Shown one piece after another: positions 6,348-10,538 of a DNA stretch of 10,538 nucleotides. How positions within the stretch are numbered: the stretch's first letter is position 1; every line of letters begins with the position of its first letter. A program made the position numbers and the translations under genes. The notes below the pieces were generated by a model. It did not search any database. It saw only the letters and a list, made by a program, of their open reading frames with translations, and was not told the DNA's origin. Origin of the DNA: JAYREN01 sp041908845 (lineage in GTDB: Bacteria; Acidobacteriota; Holophagae; Holophagales; Holophagaceae); NCBI GenBank assembly GCA_041908845.1, contig JAYREN010000116.1:1-10538 (forward strand), read 5' to 3'.

Positions 6348-8108
6348 CTATTCGATTTCCAGTTCGAGGCTCACGAGCCCCCGCACTTCCCGCTCCAGGG
6401 GCAGGAGCGCCCGCCCCACGATGCGCCGCTGCAGGCGGTTGGCGGTGCTATCCCCATCACTGCCCAGAAGGCTCGACACCGTGGGAGGCACACCCTCGAT
6501 GCGGCTGCCCCGCAACCCCGCCCCGGCCTGGGTCTGCACCAGCAGGCTGTACGCGTGGTTGTTGCGGAGAGAGCCGTTCAACACCCGCACCACATCCCCA
6601 AGGCTGCCCAGCTCGATGGCCCGTTCGTCGGGGTCGGCGGCCACGAGGCTGGCGCCATCGCCCACCAGGAGCGTGGCTTTCCCGGACCGGGCGGAAGCCG
6701 GCACGTTGAGGTTGAAGGTGGTCGTCTCGCGAATGCCCTGAAAGTTCTGAAGGGTCACCAGTACGGGAAGCACCTCGCCGCGCTTCACCCGGGCCTTGAG
6801 GGCGCGGACTCCGGCGATGAGCGTGGTATCGAGGCGCTCCTCCGCCTTCACGTTCAAGGAGATGCCCTCGATGACCGCCCTCTCGTAGGGATTGAGCGTG
6901 ACGGCTTGGGTGAGGGCCCCCACGTACTGAGCGAGACGCCCCGCGTTCAGATCCGCGACCATGTATTCCAGCTGGATGGGGTTCTGTCCGGCGAGCTTGA
7001 TGTTGCCCATGAGCGAAAGGCTCTGGAAACCCTGCCCCCGCACCTGGGCGGTGATGGTCTGCAGCAGCACCATGGCCGCGAGGTTGGGCGTGATGAAGGG
7101 GCTGTCCATGAGCTCGAAGCGGTAGTTCAAATTCCGCTTGCCCCCCAGGTTCAGGCCGATGCGCAGGGGCACCATGCGGGCTTCAGCGCCCAGGAGGCCC
7201 GCCACACCCGTGGCCCGATCCAGGCGCAGGGCCCCGATGGGCGCCACCGCGCCGGAGAACTTGTAGGAAGAACCATCGAGCGTGCCCACATTGCCGAACA
7301 CCGTGGCAGACCACAGCGGCAGATCCACCGCCCCCAGATTGAAGAGGGGATGGCCGAAGAGGATCACTCGCTTGCCGGAAACATAGGTGATGGTGCCGCT
7401 GGCGGCCATGTCCAGATCGCCCTGGACCAGGTTCACCGCCACCATTCCCCCGGGCTCGATGGGGCTGGCCTCGCCGCCACCGGCGCCCGCGCTGCGCCCG
7501 GCATTGCCCATGAAACGGAGGGGCACCCCCTGCCAGAGCGACTGGGCTTCTGCACTCATGTCCGTGCCAAAGACCGGCAGCGGAAGCGTGGAACTATCCT
7601 TGGGATCCAGCCCCAGGAGTTCGGAGAGGGGAATCATTTCCCCCCGCAGGGCGCTCTTCAGCACCTTGGGGGGTTCGATCTTGGGAAGAATCAAAGGCGT
7701 CCGGAGCGAAGGCGTTTCCGGAATGTCCTTGAGCTGTTCCAGCATCTCGGAAATGGGCGTGATGCCCGCCACGGGCTCCCGCGGAAAGGGTGGCCCTTGA
7801 GAAAGGGCGCCGATGAGTTTCCCGTCGATGTAGCAGGGCGAACCACTCATGCCGTGCAGGAGGCCCGTGTCCGCCAGGGGGCCACCGCTGGCCTTCACCC
7901 AGATCATGGCGCGGCCCGGCGCGAAGTTGCGCTGGACACCCATCACCTCGAATTCGAACTTCTCGATCTGGCCGCCCTTGAACACGGTGCGCCCGATCCC
8001 CTTCATACCTGGCCGGATCTCCGAGATCCCCATGAGCGGAGGCCCCTGCTGAGCCTGCAGGGCCACGCCGACGAGCATGATTGAAACAAGGTTTTTCAAA
8101 GGATGCAT
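6348..8108 (-). CDS. Exported SpoIVB-type S55 peptidase-domain protein (permuted architecture)
   Basis: The 586-residue product starts with a signal peptide (Lys5, hydrophobic 7-18, likely cleavage after LQA at 19). Next come IRPGMKGIGRTVFKGG (31-46), EKFEFEVMGV (49-58) and GMSGSPCYIDGKLIGA (86-101), matching the nucleophile region of SpoIVB serine peptidases, with Ser88 the likely nucleophile. SGTITYVSGKRVILFGHPL (237-255) then resembles the SpoIVB catalytic-His region, with candidate His253. The order is reversed relative to Bacillus SpoIVB, and no PDZ domain is seen. About 330 further residues (DRATGVAGLLGAEARMVPL and a beta-rich C-terminal half) have no clear assignment. S55 proteins of this shape are, to my knowledge, common in Acidobacteriota and uncharacterised; proteolytic activity is inferred. 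The ATG at 8108 fits the signal peptide although its ribosome-binding site is weak (GGAT). The reading frame stays open upstream to 8939, but that part is antisense to ymdB and has no family similarity. The propeller gene follows 45 nt downstream. Confidence 0.92.
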   Translation of the reverse strand: MHPLKNLVSIMLVGVALQAQQGPPLMGISEIRPGMKGIGRTVFKGGQIEKFEFEVMGVQRNFAPGRAMIWVKASGGPLADTGLLHGMSGSPCYIDGKLIGALSQGPPFPREPVAGITPISEMLEQLKDIPETPSLRTPLILPKIEPPKVLKSALRGEMIPLSELLGLDPKDSSTLPLPVFGTDMSAEAQSLWQGVPLRFMGNAGRSAGAGGGEASPIEPGGMVAVNLVQGDLDMAASGTITYVSGKRVILFGHPLFNLGAVDLPLWSATVFGNVGTLDGSSYKFSGAVAPIGALRLDRATGVAGLLGAEARMVPLRIGLNLGGKRNLNYRFELMDSPFITPNLAAMVLLQTITAQVRGQGFQSLSLMGNIKLAGQNPIQLEYMVADLNAGRLAQYVGALTQAVTLNPYERAVIEGISLNVKAEERLDTTLIAGVRALKARVKRGEVLPVLVTLQNFQGIRETTTFNLNVPASARSGKATLLVGDGASLVAADPDERAIELGSLGDVVRVLNGSLRNNHAYSLLVQTQAGAGLRGSRIEGVPPTVSSLLGSDGDSTANRLQRRIVGRALLPLEREVRGLVSLELEIE

Positions 8109-8115
8109 GGGGAAT

Positions 8116-8209
8116 CCGGAACCATTTGGATAGAGCCTAGCAGGAGGAGGAGGCCCGACAGCCGGGGAATCCCTTTGCTCAGATGTCCCCATCGGGGCCT
8201 TGGTTCCGG
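8116..8209. repeat. 9-bp inverted repeat flanking the divergent promoter region (candidate operator pair)
   Basis: CCGGAACCA at 8116-8124 and its exact reverse complement TGGTTCCGG at 8201-8209 lie in the 126-bp region between the S55 gene and ymdB. Read in each gene's own direction, both genes carry TGGTTCCGG: seven bases before the S55 ATG, and overlapping the ymdB -35 element. GGGGAATCC also occurs twice as a direct repeat (8109-8117 and 8164-8172). A shared regulator is possible, but the arms are 76 bases apart and short enough to be chance in GC-rich DNA. Confidence 0.3.
8134..8142 (-). promoter_or_regulatory. Candidate extended -10 promoter for the S55/propeller unit
   Basis: On the minus strand TGC-TAGGCT fits an extended -10 (TGn followed by TAnnnT). 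Transcription would start near 8127, giving a leader of about 19 bases before the ATG at 8108. No good -35 lies 16-18 bases upstream, which is tolerable for an extended -10. The same GCTAGGCT octamer forms the -10 region of ymdB on the other strand. Confidence 0.35.
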
Positions 8210-8228
8210 TCCCCCCGGCGGCTAGGCT
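8200..8228 (+). promoter_or_regulatory. Candidate leaderless promoter of ymdB
   Basis: TTGGTT (8200-8205) as -35 and TAGGCT (8223-8228) as -10 are separated by exactly 17 bases. The -10 ends six bases before the A of the ymdB ATG at 8235, so transcription would start at or beside the start codon. This agrees with the lack of a convincing ribosome-binding site before ymdB (only AGG with weak context). It would drive ymdB, the CoA-transferase and the DUF721 gene. Confidence 0.45.
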
Positions 8229-8234
8229 GGGTTC

Positions 8235-9005
8235 ATGAGGATCCTTGTCCTGGGCGATGTGGTGGGGGAGCCGGGCCGTCGGCTGGTGGAGGCCTTTCTC
8301 CCCGAGTTGCGGCGTGACCTCCGCGTGGATTTTGTGATCATCAATGGCGAGAATGCCGCCCACGGCCACGGGATCACCGAGCGTATCGCCCGACAGTGGC
8401 TGGACGAACTCGGCGTCGATGTCATCACCACCGGCAACCACGCCTTCGATGTGAAGGAAATCGTCTCCTACTTCCAGAAGGAACCCCGGCTCCTGCGGCC
8501 CGCCAACTACCCACCGGGAACCCCGGGCAGCGGCTTCGTCAAGCTCCACACACCCTCTGGCCTGGAAGTCCTCGTGGTCAATCTCATGGGTCGCGTTCAC
8601 ATGCCCCCCTGCGATGATCCCTTCCGCTGCGCGGACGCCATCCTCGCCAAGGAGCGCGCCGATCTCGTCATCGTGGATCTGCACGCGGAGGCCACCAGTG
8701 AGGCCCAGGCCATGGGCTACTACCTGGAGGGGCGCGCCGCCGCCGTGCTGGGCTCCCACACCCATGTGCCCACCCTGGACGCCAAGCTCCTTCCTGGTGG
8801 TACGGCCTATGTGACCGACATTGGCATGGTCGGTCCCTACGATGGCGTCATCGGCATGAAGAAGGAGGCCAGCCTGAGCCGCTTCCTGAAGGCCAAGGGG
8901 GATCGATTCGAGGTGAGCGAAGGCGATCTCCAGCTGCATGGCGTGCTCGTGGTCACCGAAGGCAAGAAGGCCGTCAGCATCGAACGCGTGCTGCGAAAGC
9001 TCTAG
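8235..9005 (+). CDS. ymdB: YmdB-type (TIGR00282) metallophosphoesterase
   Basis: The 256-residue cytosolic protein is a complete member of the YmdB/TIGR00282 calcineurin-like phosphoesterase family. The Bacillus subtilis member hydrolyses 2',3'-cyclic AMP/GMP and influences biofilm and motility decisions. The dinuclear-metal ligands are all present: GDVVG with Asp8, NGEN with Glu39 and Asn40, TTGNHAFD with Asn68 (His69 next to it), VDLHAE with His150, and GSHTHVPT with His175 and His177. The family-specific DIGMVGPYDGVIGM is at 195-208. The length matches the usual ~260. The ATG at 8235 begins exactly at the conserved MRILVLGD start. It is first in a tight plus-strand set: the CoA-transferase starts 2 bases after its stop. 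The cyclic-nucleotide substrate is taken from the family and not shown here. The symbol follows the Bacillus gene, not the unrelated E. coli ymdB. Confidence 0.95.
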   Translation: MRILVLGDVVGEPGRRLVEAFLPELRRDLRVDFVIINGENAAHGHGITERIARQWLDELGVDVITTGNHAFDVKEIVSYFQKEPRLLRPANYPPGTPGSGFVKLHTPSGLEVLVVNLMGRVHMPPCDDPFRCADAILAKERADLVIVDLHAEATSEAQAMGYYLEGRAAAVLGSHTHVPTLDAKLLPGGTAYVTDIGMVGPYDGVIGMKKEASLSRFLKAKGDRFEVSEGDLQLHGVLVVTEGKKAVSIERVLRKL

Positions 9006-9007
9006 CC

Positions 9008-10126
9008 GTGCCCAAGCCCCTCGCCCACTTCAAGATTCTCGATCTTTCGCGCATCCTGGCCGGGCCCTTTTCCACTCAGTTGCTGGCGGATCTCGGCGCC
9101 GAGGTGGTCAAGATCGAACCGCCCCAGGGCGATCCTACCCGCGGCTGGGGGCCACCCTTCGAAGATGGCGACCGGGGCGAGAGCGCCTATTTCCGCTGCG
9201 TCAACCGCGGCAAGCGAAGCGTGGCCCTGGACCTCGCCAATCCCAACGGCCTGACCCGCCTGCACCAGCTCATCAGTCAGTCCGACATCCTGGTGGAAAA
9301 TTTCCTTCCCGAATCCGCCGAAAAACTTGGCCTCACCTGGGACCGCCTGCACGGCCGCTACCCCAAGCTGATTCTGGCCTCGGTGCGCGGCTTCGCCTCC
9401 GATGTGCCCGCCGCCCGGCGCCCCGGCTACGACTTCGTCATCCAGGCCGAGAGCGGCTGGATGTCCATCACTGGCGAGCCCGAAGGCCGTCCCATGAAGG
9501 TGGGCACGGCCCTGGCCGATGTGCTGGCCGCCCTCTACACCGCCAACGGCATCCAGGCCGCCCTGCTCCACCGCGAGCGAACCGGCGAAGCGCTGCACGT
9601 CGAAGTGCCCCTCATGGAAGCCGCCCTGGCGGGCCTCATCAACGTGGGCGCCAGCGTGCTGATGACGGGAGAAGCCCCTCAGCGGCACGGCAATGCCCAT
9701 CCCACCATCGTGCCCTACCAGACCTTCGCCTGCCGGGATGGAGAATTCGCCATCGGGATCGGCAGCGACCGCCAGTTCGAGGTCCTCGCCCTCTGGCTCG
9801 GCCTGGAGCTCGAAAGGGAACCCCAGTGGAGGGAAAACCGGGGCCGCGTCCTGGATCGAGTCCACCTCATCCAAGCTCTGGAAGCCTGCTTCCGCGCCCG
9901 TGACATGGAAGAAACGCTCACGTTTTGCGAGACCCACGCCATCCCCGCCAGCCGGGTGCGCACCGTGGATGATGCCCTGTATCGGCAGGCCGGCCACCTC
10001 CATCGCCTCATCCACACGCTGTTCGACGAGGAGGCGCGGCGAATGGTGCCCGTGCTCGCCAGCCCCATCCTCATCAACGAAGAACGAGCCTGCTCCAACT
10101 TGCCACCCCCTCGGTGGAAGCCGTGA
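9008..10126 (+). CDS. CaiB/BaiF-family (class III) CoA-transferase
   Basis: The 372-residue protein belongs to the class III CoA-transferases, which move CoA between carboxylic acids through an aspartyl-CoA thioester on interlocked dimers. Family signatures are KILDLSRILAGPFSTQLLAD near the N terminus (residues 9-28), AEVVKIEPPQGDPTR (31-45), YFRCVNRGKRSVALDL (61-76), ILVENFLPESAEKLGL (94-109) and the catalytic Asp171 in GTALADVLAAL. ERTGEALHVEVPLMEA (190-205) closes the core. The C-terminal half with PYQTFACRDGEFAIGIG (236-252) is normal, and the length is close to the family's usual 380-400. The start is GTG at 9008, two bases after the ymdB stop and without a clear ribosome-binding site, so translation is probably coupled. 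The stop overlaps the next gene's GTG. The substrate pair cannot be read from the sequence, and no partner dehydrogenase, racemase or decarboxylase is nearby. Confidence 0.92.
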   Translation: MPKPLAHFKILDLSRILAGPFSTQLLADLGAEVVKIEPPQGDPTRGWGPPFEDGDRGESAYFRCVNRGKRSVALDLANPNGLTRLHQLISQSDILVENFLPESAEKLGLTWDRLHGRYPKLILASVRGFASDVPAARRPGYDFVIQAESGWMSITGEPEGRPMKVGTALADVLAALYTANGIQAALLHRERTGEALHVEVPLMEAALAGLINVGASVLMTGEAPQRHGNAHPTIVPYQTFACRDGEFAIGIGSDRQFEVLALWLGLELEREPQWRENRGRVLDRVHLIQALEACFRARDMEETLTFCETHAIPASRVRTVDDALYRQAGHLHRLIHTLFDEEARRMVPVLASPILINEERACSNLPPPRWKP

Positions 10127-10538
10127 GGCCCATCAAGAAAGGTCTCCAGCCCATCGGCTTCGTAGCCGACGCGCCCCATGTGACCGCCGAGCGCCGGGCG
10201 GAACTGCGCCTTACCCGCGCTTGGCCCCTGGTCGTCGGCCCCGCCCTGGTGAACTACACGCGCCCCCTGAGAGTCCGCCGAGGCACCCTGGTGATGGGCT
10301 GCTGGAAACCAGAACTCGTGCCCAGCCTGCGCAAATCCGCCGAGGCCGTCTGGCCCGAGATCCAGGCCCGCATCGAGCGCCTGCTCAAGCTCACCCTCCA
10401 GCGGGTGGAAGTCCTCCCCTGCGATCCCCCCCAGAAAGCAGAGCCCGCCCACCCCGCGCCCCCAAAGGATGCCCTCGGCCCCCGGGGCCCCCAGCGCCCC
10501 CGCCACCCCCAAAGGGGCTGGGCGGGGGGCCACCCCGG
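10123..10538 (+). CDS. DUF721 / DciA-like protein, 3' end beyond the window
   Basis: Translation from the GTG at 10123 gives 138 residues with no stop before the window end. Residues about 20-100 match the DUF721 pattern: an N-terminal helix, then RAWPLVVGPALVNYTRPLRV (32-51, with the hallmark W-x-x-V-V-G), RRGTLVMGC (52-60) and an amphipathic helical stretch to VEVLP. DciA proteins of this family load or assist the replicative helicase DnaB in bacteria lacking DnaC/DnaI; that role is inferred here because DUF721 is a broad family. The start overlaps the CoA-transferase stop (GTGA), and GGTGGAAG just upstream is a usable ribosome-binding site. After residue ~100 the protein becomes a low-complexity Pro/Arg/Gly tail encoded by DNA of about 85% GC with long C runs. 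The true end, or a frameshift in the C7 run near 10426, cannot be judged. Confidence 0.82.
   Translation, partial: MRPIKKGLQPIGFVADAPHVTAERRAELRLTRAWPLVVGPALVNYTRPLRVRRGTLVMGCWKPELVPSLRKSAEAVWPEIQARIERLLKLTLQRVEVLPCDPPQKAEPAHPAPPKDALGPRGPQRPRHPQRGWAGGHP

Noticed and set aside
6555..8084. 509-codon open frame on the plus strand
   Set aside because: It is antisense to the S55 gene. Its translation is His/Gly/Arg-rich without recognisable domains, as expected for a shadow frame in high-GC DNA.
8164..8179. Sigma-54-like site (GG, ten bases, GC with TTGCT) upstream of ymdB
   Set aside because: Only the core GG/TTGCT and one A match, there is no evidence of an enhancer, and the -35/-10 pair at 8200-8228 explains the start better.
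8109..8939. Upstream extension of the S55 reading frame (277 codons)
   Set aside because: It is antisense to ymdB, has no family similarity, and would bury the clear signal peptide that starts at 8108.
9002..10015. 337-codon minus-strand open frame opposite the CoA-transferase
   Set aside because: The plus-strand frame has strong CoA-transferase motifs; this one has only low-complexity Gly/His/Ala sequence.

Overview
The window is about 10.5 kb of dense, GC-rich bacterial DNA. It looks chromosomal, with no insertion sequence, phage gene, tRNA, rRNA or CRISPR array visible. Eight genes are supported: six complete and two cut by the window edges. The best guess for the source is an Acidobacteriota-like organism, perhaps Holophagae (Geothrix/Holophaga type). 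The basis is the secreted S55 (SpoIVB-like) protein in its non-sporulation architecture, the VFT-PAS hybrid histidine kinase and the high GC. This is inference from memory of gene families, not a proven placement.

Left part (1-4172): a 5'-terminal fragment of nadC (quinolinate phosphoribosyltransferase, minus strand) diverges from a large membrane hybrid sensor histidine kinase. The kinase has a periplasmic solute-binding domain, two PAS-like domains, HisKA/HATPase and a C-terminal receiver. A HutD/Ves-family cupin gene follows on the same strand. The kinase/hutD junction contains an inverted repeat with a 16-bp stem that can enclose two smaller hairpins, forming a possible three-way-junction RNA or terminator.

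Middle (4176-8108, minus strand): two exported proteins in tandem. The upstream gene encodes an S55/SpoIVB-type protease-like protein whose conserved blocks appear in circularly permuted order relative to sporulation SpoIVB. The downstream gene, 45 nt away, encodes a large beta-propeller plus beta-sandwich protein. They probably form one transcription unit; their function is unknown, and this pair is the most novel part of the window.

Right part (8235-10538, plus strand): a tightly packed series of ymdB-type (TIGR00282) metallophosphoesterase, CaiB/BaiF-family CoA-transferase, and a DUF721/DciA-like gene that runs off the end. Junctions are a 2-nt gap and a GTGA overlap, which suggests an operon with translational coupling. 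The 126-bp divergent region between the S55 gene and ymdB carries a good candidate leaderless promoter for ymdB, a candidate extended -10 for the S55 gene and a 9-bp inverted repeat placed at both start regions.
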